Part shown: positions 35,209-43,279 of the stretch, piece after piece | How positions within the stretch are numbered: position 1 is the first letter of the stretch | How the letters are laid out: each line of letters opens with the position of its first letter | DNA from: Stenotrophomonas raiganjensis (SeqCode) | GTDB lineage: Bacteria; Pseudomonadota; Gammaproteobacteria; Xanthomonadales; Xanthomonadaceae | Assembly: GCF_030658505.1 (NCBI RefSeq) | Contig: NZ_JAUTXR010000189.1 | Coordinates: forward strand, 216,660-280,659 | Length of the DNA stretch: 64,000 nt | Reading direction: 5' to 3' | Made by a program: the position numbers and the translations under genes | The notes under the pieces: generated by a model | Database searches by the model: none | What the model saw: only the letters and a program-made list of their open reading frames with translations | What the model was told of the DNA's origin: nothing

Positions 35209-35807
35209 GCGATGTCGCGCTGATCGATGCCGGCGGTGCCAACCTGGGCTCGGTGCGCTACGCATTGGAGCGATTGGGCGCGACGGTGCGGCTGGTGCGC
35301 GACGCCGACGGCCTGATCGGTGCGCAGCGGGTGATCCTGCCCGGCGTGGGCGCAGCCGGTCCCGGCATGCAGCGCCTGCATGCGCAGGGGCTGGTCGAAC
35401 CGTTGCAGCGGCTGGAAGTCCCCCTGATGGGCATCTGCCTGGGCATGCAGCTGTTGTTCGAGCGCTCCGAGGAAGCGGGCGTGGAAACGCTGGGTCTCAT
35501 TCCCGGGGTGGTGCGCAAGCTGGTGCCGGCCTGTGGCATCCGCGTGCCGCACATGGGCTGGAACCGGCTGCTGCCGCTACGTGAGTCGCTGCTGTTGCAG
35601 GGTGCACCGGAGCGGGCCAGCGCCTATTTCGTGCACAGCTATGCGGCACCGCTGAATACCCACACCGTCGCGGCGTGCGACCACGGCGGGCTGTTTACTG
35701 CCGTGGTGGAGCAAGGGCGCTACTACGGCGCGCAGTTCCATCCCGAACGTTCCGGCGAAACCGGCTCGCTGATGCTGCGCAACTTCCTCGAGGGCACTGC
35801 TGCATGA
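35205..35807 (+). CDS. hisH: Imidazole glycerol phosphate synthase, glutaminase subunit
   Basis: A 200-residue class I glutamine amidotransferase. The nucleophile Cys is in [11 protein letters not shown], the catalytic His and Glu in AQFHPERSG. It supplies ammonia to HisF, with which it forms the synthase; hisA lies between the two genes. The start is a GTG overlapping the hisB stop (GTGA). Confidence 0.95.
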   Translation: MSDVALIDAGGANLGSVRYALERLGATVRLVRDADGLIGAQRVILPGVGAAGPGMQRLHAQGLVEPLQRLEVPLMGICLGMQLLFERSEEAGVETLGLIPGVVRKLVPACGIRVPHMGWNRLLPLRESLLLQGAPERASAYFVHSYAAPLNTHTVAACDHGGLFTAVVEQGRYYGAQFHPERSGETGSLMLRNFLEGTAA

Positions 35808-36538
35808 GTTTCATCGTCTACCCCGCGCTGGACATCCGCGATGGCCGCGTGGTGCGGCTGCGCCAGGGCGACTACGCGCAGGAAACCTCCTACGGCGACG
35901 ATCCGTTGCCGCGCGCGCAGGCGTTTGCCGCGCAGGGCGCACAGTGGATGCACCTTGTGGACCTGGATGCAGCACGCGCCGGTGGCTATACGCTGGCGCC
36001 GCTGCTGGCGGCGATCCGCGCGCGCACGCCGCTGCGGGTGCAGACCGGTGGGGGCGTGCGCGGCCGCGATGATGTGGCGCGCATCCTTGATGCTGGCGCC
36101 GGCCGCGTGGTGGTCGGTTCGCTTGCGGTGCGCCGCCCCGATGAAGTGGTCGGCTGGCTGCAGGAATTCGGTGCCGAGCGCATCACGATTGCCCTCGACG
36201 CCCGCCAGGATGCACAGGGGCAGTGGCAGCTGCCGGTGCATGGCTGGACCGAGAATGCCGGGGTGACCCTGGATGACCTGGCCCAGCGCTATGCGCGCGC
36301 TGGCATGCGCCACCTGCTGTGTACCGATATCGCCCGCGACGGCATGCTGGCCGGGCCCAACATCGGCCTCTACCAGCATCTGTCGGCGCTGTTGCCCGGG
36401 GTTGCGGTGCAGGCCTCCGGTGGCATCCGTGATGTCGCCGATGTGGCCGAGGCCCGCGGCGCCGGCTGTGGCGGCGCGATTCTTGGCAAGGCGCTGCTGG
36501 AGCAACGCATGGACCTGGTGGAGGCACTGGCATGTTGA
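35804..36538 (+). CDS. hisA: ProFAR isomerase
   Basis: A 244-residue TIM-barrel isomerase (phosphoribosylformimino-AICAR-P isomerase). The catalytic Asp8-type motif is in [19 protein letters not shown] and the second Asp in [10 protein letters not shown]; phosphate-binding repeats QTGGGVR and [10 protein letters not shown] show the half-barrel duplication shared with HisF. It overlaps hisH and hisF by a few bases. Confidence 0.95.
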   Translation: MSFIVYPALDIRDGRVVRLRQGDYAQETSYGDDPLPRAQAFAAQGAQWMHLVDLDAARAGGYTLAPLLAAIRARTPLRVQTGGGVRGRDDVARILDAGAGRVVVGSLAVRRPDEVVGWLQEFGAERITIALDARQDAQGQWQLPVHGWTENAGVTLDDLAQRYARAGMRHLLCTDIARDGMLAGPNIGLYQHLSALLPGVAVQASGGIRDVADVAEARGAGCGGAILGKALLEQRMDLVEALAC

Positions 36539-37308
36539 GTCGCCGCATCATTCCCTGCCTGGACGTGCGCGACGGCCGCGTGGTCAAGGGCGTGCGCTTC
36601 CGTGACCACGTCGACATGGGCGACATTGCCGAGCTGGCGCAGCGCTACCGCGACCAGGGTGCCGACGAACTGGTGTTCTATGACATCGGCGCCAGCCCCG
36701 AGGCCCGTTCGGTGGACGTGGCGTGGATCGAGCGCATCGCGAGGCTGATCGACATTCCGTTCTGTGTCGCCGGTGGCATCGACAGCGTGGAGACCGCGCG
36801 CCGCGTGCTGTTCGCCGGTGCCGACAAGGTATCGATCAACTCGCCCGCGTTGGGCCGTCCGGAACTGATCACCGAGCTGGCCGATGAGTTCGGCGTGCAA
36901 TGCGTGGTGGTCGGTGTCGATTCGGTGCGCGAGGCCGATGGGCAGTGGCGGGTGCGGCGTTTCAGTGGCGATCCGGACAAGACCCAGGCGGTGCCGCTGC
37001 GCACGCTGGACTGGATTGTCGAGGCGCAACGGCGGGGCGCCGGCGAAATCGTGCTGAACTGCATGGACAGCGATGGTGTCCGCCGCGGCTACGACGTCGT
37101 GCAACTGCAGCAGGCACGGGCATTGTGCCAGGTGCCGCTGATCGCCTCCGGCGGTGCGGGTGCGATGGAGCACTTCGCCGAAGCCTTTGACCAGGCCGAC
37201 GTCGATGGTGCACTGGCGGCCAGCGTGTTCCACAGTGGCGCGATCGCCATTCCGGAATTGAAGCGCTACCTGCGCGGACAGCAGATCGAGGTGCGGGATG
37301 TCTATTGA
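36532..37308 (+). CDS. hisF: Imidazole glycerol phosphate synthase, cyclase subunit
   Basis: A 258-residue TIM barrel, homologous to HisA. Catalytic Asp residues are in [14 protein letters not shown] (Asp11 type) and [13 protein letters not shown] (Asp130 type); phosphate loops are VAGGIDS and [11 protein letters not shown]. It cyclises the HisH-fed intermediate to imidazole glycerol phosphate and AICAR. The start overlaps hisA by seven bases. Confidence 0.95.
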   Translation: MLSRRIIPCLDVRDGRVVKGVRFRDHVDMGDIAELAQRYRDQGADELVFYDIGASPEARSVDVAWIERIARLIDIPFCVAGGIDSVETARRVLFAGADKVSINSPALGRPELITELADEFGVQCVVVGVDSVREADGQWRVRRFSGDPDKTQAVPLRTLDWIVEAQRRGAGEIVLNCMDSDGVRRGYDVVQLQQARALCQVPLIASGGAGAMEHFAEAFDQADVDGALAASVFHSGAIAIPELKRYLRGQQIEVRDVY

Positions 37309-37918
37309 AGTGAGGCCGTCAGCGGATGCGCTGCAGGCGCTGGACTGGGGCAAGGGTGAGGGCCTGCTGCCGGCGGTGGTGCAGGACGCCGATACCCTGC
37401 AGGTGCTGATGCTGGGCTACGTCAGCGCCGAATCGCTGGCCGCCACGCTGGCGATCGGCCAGATGACGTTCTTCAGCCGCAGCAAGCAGCGCTTGTGGAC
37501 CAAGGGCGAGCAGTCCGGCAACGTGCTGGTGGTGCAGTCCATCAGTGTCGACTGTGATGCCGACACGCTGCTGGTGATGGCACGCCCGGCCGGGCCGACC
37601 TGCCACACTGGCGCGGAGAGCTGCTTCGATCGCGCGCCGAAGGATTTCCTGGGTGGATTGGGCCAGCTGGTCGCGATGCGCGATGTGCAGCGCCCGCCGG
37701 GCAGCTACACCACGAGCCTGTTCGAGGGCGGCATCCGCCGGATCGCACAGAAGGTGGGCGAGGAGGGCGTGGAGACCGCGCTGGCGGCGGTGGCGCAGGA
37801 TGATGAGGCGCTGCTCGGCGAGGCCTCGGACCTGCTGTACCACCTGCTGGTGCTGCTGCGCGCGCGCGGTCTGTCGCTGGATGATGCGCGGGCGGTGCTG
37901 GAAAAGCGCCATCGTTGA
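37298..37918 (+). CDS. hisI: Bifunctional PR-AMP cyclohydrolase / PR-ATP pyrophosphatase
   Basis: A 206-residue fusion often called hisIE. Residues about 15-115 are the cyclohydrolase with its zinc and magnesium ligands in [10 protein letters not shown] and [11 protein letters not shown]; residues about 118-206 are the pyrophosphatase ([20 protein letters not shown], with the acidic E-E-x-x-E pattern). It catalyses steps two and three of the pathway. It overlaps hisF by 11 bases and is the last gene; inverted REP-like palindromes follow. Confidence 0.95.
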   Translation: MSIEVRPSADALQALDWGKGEGLLPAVVQDADTLQVLMLGYVSAESLAATLAIGQMTFFSRSKQRLWTKGEQSGNVLVVQSISVDCDADTLLVMARPAGPTCHTGAESCFDRAPKDFLGGLGQLVAMRDVQRPPGSYTTSLFEGGIRRIAQKVGEEGVETALAAVAQDDEALLGEASDLLYHLLVLLRARGLSLDDARAVLEKRHR

Positions 37919-37927
37919 GCTGCGGTC

Positions 37928-37995
37928 GTGCCGGCCGCTGGCCGGCAAGCCCCAGATGCCCGACGATCGAAAGGCTGCCGGCCAACGGCCGGCAC
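37928..37995. repeat. Inverted pair of REP-like palindromes after the his operon
   Basis: GTGCCGGCCGCTGGCCGGCA (37928-37947) and its inverse TGCCGGCCAACGGCCGGCAC (37976-37995) are separated by 28 bases. Each is a stem-loop, and together they can form one long hairpin. They lack the GTAG head of the other repeats here. They probably mark the end of the his transcript. Confidence 0.75.
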
Positions 37996-38072
37996 TTCCG
38001 GCAATGCGACATCGCGTGCGCGATGTCATCAACGGAATCTACAATAGGCTGTCTTTCTCCTCCGGACCGCCC

Positions 38073-39662
38073 ATGAAACTGCCTGCCGCGTGGCTGTGCT
38101 GCCTGTTGCTGACCTCGCCGGCCTGGGCCGCGGATACCGTGGTCAGCGGCAAGGTCTATCTGGAGCGCGATGGCAGGCCGGGCCGTGGTGCGACCGATCC
38201 GGGCCTGGCCGGAGTACAGGTCTCCAACGGCGAGAACATCGTCAAGACCGCCGCCGATGGCAGCTACAGCCTGCCGGTGCGCGACGGCCAGACGGTGTTC
38301 GTGATCAAGCCTGACGCGTATGCGTTCCCGAAGGCGGCCGACGGCCTGCCGTCGTTCTGGCGTCACTACCGCCCGAACGGTTCGCCGGCGCTGAAGTACG
38401 GCGGCATCGCCGCCACCAGCGATGCGACGCGCAACTGGGATTTCGCGCTGCAGCCGGACCGCCATGACAGCCGCCGCGGCTTCCAGATGCTGGTATTCAC
38501 CGACTCGCAGACTGCCAGCCTGAAGGACATCGGCTACTACCAGCAGTCGATCGTGGCGCCGCTGGTCGGCCAGGCCAGGGCGCGCTTGGGCACTACCCTG
38601 GGTGACATCGTCAACGACGACCTGACCCTGTATCCGGCGATCAACAAGGTCACTACCGAACTTGGCGTGCCGTGGTTCCATGTGCCGGGCAACCACGACC
38701 TCGATTTCGATGCGGCCAGCGATGAGCATTCACTGGACAGCTGGCGCAACATCTACGGCCCGGACACCTATGCGGTGGAAGAGGGCGGCGCCAGTTTCGT
38801 GTTCCTGGATGACGTGGTGTACGACCCCAAGGCCAGGCCGAAGTACGTCGGTGGCCTGCGCGAAGACCAGTTCGCCTTCCTCGCCAGCTACCTGAAGGGC
38901 CTGCACAAGGACCGCCTGCTGGTGCTGGGCATGCACATCCCGCTGTTCGACGCGGCGCCGGGGCGCGAGACCTTCCGCCATGCCGACCGCCAGCGCCTGT
39001 TCGACCTGCTGAAGGACTTCCGCAACGTGCTGGTGCTCAGCGGCCACAGCCACACCCAGCAGCACGTCTACCACGGCAAGGCCGAAGGCTGGAACGGCGA
39101 CAAGCCGCTGCACGAATACAATGTCGGTGCCAACTGCGGTGCATTCTGGTCCGGAGTGAAGAATGCTGCCGGTGTGCCGGACAGCACCATGAGCGATGGC
39201 ACGCCGAAGGGCTATGCGCTGCTGGATGTCGCTGGCAACGGCAGCTACCGACTGCAGTACCGGGTGGCGGGCAAGCCGGCCAGCGAACAGATCGGCCTGC
39301 ACGCCCCGAAGGTGCTGCGGCAGGGGGCCTACCCGGCGTGGGGCATCTATGCCAACGTCTACATGGGTGAGGACGCCAGTGTGGTCGAGTACCGCGTCGA
39401 TGGCGGTGCCTGGCAGCCGATGAAGCAGGTCAGCCAGCCCGATCCGCGCCTGATGGTGGAGAACGTGGCCGACGATCTGGCCGACAGCCTGCGCGGCTAC
39501 GACCGCTCGCCGGAGGCCACGGCGTCGCCGCACCTGTGGCGTGGCGCGTTGCCGACCGATCTGGCAGTCGGCAGCCACAAGGTCGAGGTGCGCTCCACCC
39601 AGCCCGATGGCGCGGTGTTCACCGCCACCACCAGCTACAGCCTGCAGACTGCCCAGCCCTGA
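38073..39662 (+). CDS. Exported calcineurin-like metallophosphoesterase
   Basis: A 529-residue protein with a signal peptide (cleavage near AWAADTVV). An N-terminal beta domain (residues about 22-125) precedes the metallophosphatase core, with motifs TDSQTASL, LGDIVND, PGNHDLDFD, GMHIPLF and SGHSHTQQH, then a C-terminal beta domain (about 365-529). This three-part layout is that of calcineurin-like phosphoesterases with extra N and C domains found in many polysaccharide-using bacteria. The first motif has Gln where His is usual (D-x-H), which may alter one metal site. The substrate is unknown. Confidence 0.82.
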   Translation: MKLPAAWLCCLLLTSPAWAADTVVSGKVYLERDGRPGRGATDPGLAGVQVSNGENIVKTAADGSYSLPVRDGQTVFVIKPDAYAFPKAADGLPSFWRHYRPNGSPALKYGGIAATSDATRNWDFALQPDRHDSRRGFQMLVFTDSQTASLKDIGYYQQSIVAPLVGQARARLGTTLGDIVNDDLTLYPAINKVTTELGVPWFHVPGNHDLDFDAASDEHSLDSWRNIYGPDTYAVEEGGASFVFLDDVVYDPKARPKYVGGLREDQFAFLASYLKGLHKDRLLVLGMHIPLFDAAPGRETFRHADRQRLFDLLKDFRNVLVLSGHSHTQQHVYHGKAEGWNGDKPLHEYNVGANCGAFWSGVKNAAGVPDSTMSDGTPKGYALLDVAGNGSYRLQYRVAGKPASEQIGLHAPKVLRQGAYPAWGIYANVYMGEDASVVEYRVDGGAWQPMKQVSQPDPRLMVENVADDLADSLRGYDRSPEATASPHLWRGALPTDLAVGSHKVEVRSTQPDGAVFTATTSYSLQTAQP

Positions 39663-39697
39663 CACGCCGCCAGGCCGTTCCAGCGAAAGGATCCCGC

Positions 39698-39982
39698 ATG
39701 GATATCCGTTTCATGGCCGGCACCACGCCGGTCACCCTCAGCCGCCACTGGTTCACCGGCGCGATGCTCCTGCAGAGCGCCACCGAGAAGGTCTGGGTGC
39801 AGCACCCGCTGCATCCGGGCACGCATTTCTCGTTCTCGCTGGTACAGTCGTGGCTGCGCCACATCGCTGGCCACGAGGTGCTGGTTGAACGCACCCGGCC
39901 GCTGCTGTTCGCCGGCTTCCGCCCGCAGCGCCTGCGCGTGCTGGTGGACGGCGTGCAGGTGGCCGAACAGGAAGGCATGTAG
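39698..39982 (+). CDS. Small conserved-looking protein, unknown
   Basis: A 94-residue soluble protein, start ATG 39698 with AAAGGA seven bases upstream. It has a folded-looking pattern (TLSRHWFTGAMLLQS, then FSFSLVQSWLRHIAGHEVLVERTRPLLFAGFRPQRL split by Pro/Gly turns) and no signal or membrane segment. I do not recognise the family. It follows the phosphoesterase by 35 bases and could be in its operon; the glk operon begins 84 bases later behind its own operator. Confidence 0.6.
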   Translation: MDIRFMAGTTPVTLSRHWFTGAMLLQSATEKVWVQHPLHPGTHFSFSLVQSWLRHIAGHEVLVERTRPLLFAGFRPQRLRVLVDGVQVAEQEGM

Positions 39983-40042
39983 GCCAACCTGAACCGCCGG
40001 CGTGCTAGGCAAAGCCGCCCCGATGCCTGAGAATCGGGGTGA

Positions 40043-40056
40043 TTCAATCGATCCAA
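40043..40056. promoter_or_regulatory. LacI-type operator, site A (before glk)
   Basis: TTCAATCGATCCAA fits TTnnATCGATnnAA, the palindrome also found before both TonB-dependent receptors and the GH92 mannosidase. It lies 10 bases before the glk start, so bound protein would block transcription or initiation of the glk operon. Confidence 0.6.
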
Positions 40057-40066
40057 GCAGGCCAGC

Positions 40067-41089
40067 GTGACCATCGCAGCAGCGTCCCCGGTTTCCTCCG
40101 ACTCCGCCCGCGGCGGTCTTCCGCGCCACCTGGTCGTCGCCGATGTCGGCGGTACCTTCGCCCGCCTCGCGCTGGCGGAAACGCAACCCGGCCAGGCGCC
40201 ATTGCTGGGCAGCCATCGCACCTACGCCTGTGCCGAGCATCCCAGCCTGGCGGCGATCCTTGCTGATTTCACCGCTGGCCTCGGCCAGCCGGTACAGACC
40301 GCCGTGGTGGCCATCGCCGGCCTGCTCGATGGCGATGTACTGATCAATTCCAACCTGCCGTGGACGGTCTCGCTGTCAGCCACCCGCGCGCAGTCCGGGC
40401 TGCATGAGCTGCAGCTGATCAACGATTTCGAGGCGGTGGCGCTGGCCATCCCGTACCTGCAGCCGGATACCCTGGTGCCGCTGAATGGCGACGCCGATCC
40501 GGCGCAGGCCTTCCCGGCATTGGTGCTGGGCGCGGGCACCGGCCTGGGTGCGGCGCTGCGTTTTGCCGATGGCGAACGCCCGGTACTGGCCAGCGAGATC
40601 GGTCATGCCGCGCTCGGCGCCGGCAACACGCTGGAACTGCAGGTGCTGGGCAAGCTGCTGCAACGCTGGACGCACGTGGACAACGAGCGCGTGCTGTCCG
40701 GCAGTGGCTTGATGAACCTGTATCCATGCCTGTGCGAACTGCGCGGCGTCGCTCCGGTATGGAGCAGCACCGAGGCCCTGATCGGCGCTGCGCGCAGCGG
40801 TGAGGATGCGCTGGCGGTGGAAACGCTGCAGGTGTTCTGCGCTTGGCTGGGCAGCCTGGCCGGCGACGCGGCGATCGCGGTCGGCGCGCGCTCGGTGTAC
40901 CTGGCCGGCGGCATTTCCGCGCACGTGCAGGATTTCCTGGCCGATGGCCGCTTCCGTGAGCGCTTCCTCAACAAGGGCGTGCTGACCGAGGTGCTGCGCC
41001 AGGTACCGGTGTGGCGCGTGGAGCATGGCCAGCTGGGCGTGCTCGGTGCAGCGGTCTGGCACGCCGCACGGCAGCCCACGCACGACTGA
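40067..41089 (+). CDS. glk: Glucokinase
   Basis: A 340-residue cytoplasmic hexokinase-fold enzyme that makes glucose 6-phosphate. The phosphate loops are VVADVGGTFARLAL near residue 24 and LGAGTGLGAALRF near residue 157; the catalytic Asp and substrate residues are in INDFEAVA and SEIGHAALG. It lacks the ROK zinc motif, so it belongs to the proteobacterial Glk family. The start is a GTG. It heads a run with glycosylasparaginase and cutC and has a LacI-type operator just before it. Confidence 0.88.
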   Translation: MTIAAASPVSSDSARGGLPRHLVVADVGGTFARLALAETQPGQAPLLGSHRTYACAEHPSLAAILADFTAGLGQPVQTAVVAIAGLLDGDVLINSNLPWTVSLSATRAQSGLHELQLINDFEAVALAIPYLQPDTLVPLNGDADPAQAFPALVLGAGTGLGAALRFADGERPVLASEIGHAALGAGNTLELQVLGKLLQRWTHVDNERVLSGSGLMNLYPCLCELRGVAPVWSSTEALIGAARSGEDALAVETLQVFCAWLGSLAGDAAIAVGARSVYLAGGISAHVQDFLADGRFRERFLNKGVLTEVLRQVPVWRVEHGQLGVLGAAVWHAARQPTHD

Positions 41090-41140
41090 TCGGCACGGCC
41101 GGCATCGGGCCGGCCGTGCATTGCAGACTGGGAGGGGAAC

Positions 41141-42139
41141 ATGGTGGATCGCAGGCAGTTCCTGCAGGCCGGTGCACTGGCCGCAGGCATGGCGGCATTA
41201 CCGGGCGTGCAGGCGCGCACGCAGGGTGGGGCCAGGGTGGTCTCCACCTGGGACTTCGGCGTACCGGCCAACCAGGCCGCATGGAAGGTGCTGGCACAGG
41301 GTGGCAGCGCGCTGGATGCGGTGGAGGCGGGTGCACGCTGGGCCGAGAGCGAGCTGTGCAACCCCACCGTCGGTCATTGCGGCAACCCGGATCGCGACGG
41401 CGTGCTGAGCCTGGACGCGAGCATCATGGACGGCGATGGCCGTTGTGGCGCAGTGGCCGCGCTGGTCGACATCCTGCATCCGGTGTCGGTGGCCCGCAAA
41501 GTGATGGAGAACAGCCCGCATGTGCTGCTGGTAGGCGAGGGCGCGCAGCAGTTCGCGGTGCAGCAGGGTTTCGAGCGCAAGCACCTGCTGACGCCGCAGG
41601 CCGAAGCGGCCTGGCGCGAGTGGCTGAAGACCGAGAAGTACCAGCCGCAGATCAATGCCGAGCGCCGTGGTATTCCTGGCAACAGCGACAACCACGACAC
41701 CATCGGCATGCTGGCGCTGGACGCCAAGGGCCATCTGGCCGGTGCCTGCACCACCAGTGGGATGGCCTGGAAACTGCACGGACGCGTGGGCGACAGCCCG
41801 ATCATCGGTGCCGGCCTGTACGTCGACAACGAAGTGGGTGCGGCCACCGCCTCGGGCGTGGGTGAGGAGATGATCCGCAACGCCGCTTCGTTCCTGGTGG
41901 TCGAGCTGATGCGCCAGGGGCGCTCGCCGGCGCAGGCCTGCCGTGAAGCCATCGACCGCGTGGTGCGCAAGCGCCCCGAAGCGAGCAGGACATTGCAGGT
42001 GTGCTTCCTGGCGATGAACAAGCAGGGCGAGGTGGGCGCCTACGCGCTGCATCGCGGCTTCGTCTACGCCGTGTGCGATGCGCAGCGCCAGGATGAGCTG
42101 CGCGACTCGCCGTCGATCTATACGAGCACCCAAGCGTGA
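41141..42139 (+). CDS. Exported glycosylasparaginase (GlcNAc-Asn amidase)
   Basis: A 332-residue Ntn-hydrolase of the N4-(beta-N-acetylglucosaminyl)-L-asparaginase family, which cuts the sugar-amino-acid bond left when N-glycoproteins are degraded. The self-cleavage site and nucleophile are Thr187 in NHDTIGMLALD; the CTTSGMAWK and GAGLYVDNEVGAA motifs follow as in the human and Elizabethkingia enzymes. A twin-arginine signal (RRQFLQAGALAAG, residues 4-16) sends it folded to the periplasm. It lies 51 bases after glk with GGGAGGGG before the ATG, and overlaps cutC by four bases. Confidence 0.9.
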   Translation: MVDRRQFLQAGALAAGMAALPGVQARTQGGARVVSTWDFGVPANQAAWKVLAQGGSALDAVEAGARWAESELCNPTVGHCGNPDRDGVLSLDASIMDGDGRCGAVAALVDILHPVSVARKVMENSPHVLLVGEGAQQFAVQQGFERKHLLTPQAEAAWREWLKTEKYQPQINAERRGIPGNSDNHDTIGMLALDAKGHLAGACTTSGMAWKLHGRVGDSPIIGAGLYVDNEVGAATASGVGEEMIRNAASFLVVELMRQGRSPAQACREAIDRVVRKRPEASRTLQVCFLAMNKQGEVGAYALHRGFVYAVCDAQRQDELRDSPSIYTSTQA

Positions 42140-42870
42140 GCACGCGGCTGACCCTGGAGATCGCCAGCAACTCGCTGGCCTCGGCGTTGGCCGCACAGGC
42201 CGGCGGCGCCGATCGCATCGAACTGTTCGACAACCTGGCCGAGGGCGGCACCACGCCGTCGTTCGCCAGCATCGCGATTGCCCGCGAACGCCTGTCGATT
42301 CCGCTGTTCGTACTGGTGCGCCCGCGCCCGGGCGACTTCCACTACGACGCGCTGGAAACCGAACTGATGCTGCGTGACATCGCGCAGTGCCGCGCGCTGG
42401 GCTGCGATGGCGTGGTGATCGGTGCGCTGGATGTGCAGGGCGGCGTTGACGTGGCGTTGTGCCGTGAACTGATGCAGGCGGCCGGGCCGTTGCAGGTGAC
42501 CTTCCACCGCGCCTTTGATGCTGCCCGCGACCTGCCGGCGGCGCTGGAGCAGGTGATCGGGCTGGGCTGCCAGCGCGTGCTGACCTCGGGTGGCCAGGTC
42601 AGCGCCGAGGCCGGTGCCGATGTGCTGGCGGGCCTGGTCACCCAGGCGGCGGGGCGCATCACGGTGATGGCAGGTGCCGGATTGGCCCCGGGCAACATCG
42701 CAACCGTCGCGCGGCAGACGGGCTGTACCGAACTGCACGCGTCCGCAAAAGGCCTGCGCCGCTCGGCCATGCAGTTCCAGAACCCGGCCCTGCGCGGCTT
42801 GGACCCGACCTGGAGCCAGACCGCCACCGCCACCGTGGCCGCGCTGCGGCAAGCGCTGGAGGACGCGTAG
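42136..42870 (+). CDS. cutC: CutC-family protein
   Basis: A 244-residue TIM-barrel protein of the CutC family. Typical motifs are LEIASNSLASALAAQAGGAD split near the N-terminus, LFVLVRPRPGDFHY, and TFHRAFDAARD. The name comes from a proposed role in copper homeostasis, for which support in bacteria is weak. Its GTG start overlaps the glycosylasparaginase stop (GTGA), and the operon carries a sugar-type operator, so a role in N-glycan sugar breakdown is more likely here. It is 3.5 kb from the copA genes and not linked to them. Exact reaction unknown. Confidence 0.85.
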   Translation: MSTRLTLEIASNSLASALAAQAGGADRIELFDNLAEGGTTPSFASIAIARERLSIPLFVLVRPRPGDFHYDALETELMLRDIAQCRALGCDGVVIGALDVQGGVDVALCRELMQAAGPLQVTFHRAFDAARDLPAALEQVIGLGCQRVLTSGGQVSAEAGADVLAGLVTQAAGRITVMAGAGLAPGNIATVARQTGCTELHASAKGLRRSAMQFQNPALRGLDPTWSQTATATVAALRQALEDA

Positions 42871-42885
42871 TAACCCGCTTCTTCC

Positions 42886-42955
42886 GTAGAGCCGAGCCCG
42901 CGCTCGGCTGCTCTTGGCGACGAACAACAGCAGCCGAGCGCAGGTTCGGCGCTAC
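42886..42955. repeat. Inverted pair of GTAG (SMAG-type) palindromes
   Basis: GTAGAGCCGAG-CCCG-CGCTCGGCT at 42886-42909 and an inverse copy ending in GCTAC at 42932-42955, 22 bases apart. Same class as the pair at 21170. It follows cutC and probably bounds the glk-cutC transcript. The rest of the gap to 43279 holds an operator (43160) and nothing else I can see. Confidence 0.8.
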
Positions 42956-43159
42956 AACGATCCGCTGCGGCCGCACGCAACTACGCGGACAAGACCGTTC
43001 CGCGCGCGATTGTCGTGATCGTGTCACTGACGCGTGCGCCGTTCTCTCAGCGATGTTTCGCAACCCTTTGATTGTTCTGGATACTGGCGGCCGCTAGCGG
43101 CATTCCGCGGGCTGTTGCTGCGTCGCCGCATGCCGGGCGTGGTTCAGCTGTGCTTTAGT

Positions 43160-43173
43160 TTGGATCGATCCAC
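43160..43173. promoter_or_regulatory. LacI-type operator, site B (before TonB-dependent receptor)
   Basis: TTGGATCGATCCAC contains the perfect 12-mer palindrome TGGATCGATCCA and fits TTnnATCGATnnA. It lies 106 bases before the receptor start, a usual position for an operator overlapping the promoter. Confidence 0.6.
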
Positions 43174-43279
43174 AGGGGAGGGCGCCGCGACGGTCCTGAA
43201 CCGGCCCAGGCGCCCGGATCAGCCGTAGTGCCGTGCCACCACCCGCCCGTGCGTCCACACTTTCGAAGAGCAACCACCC

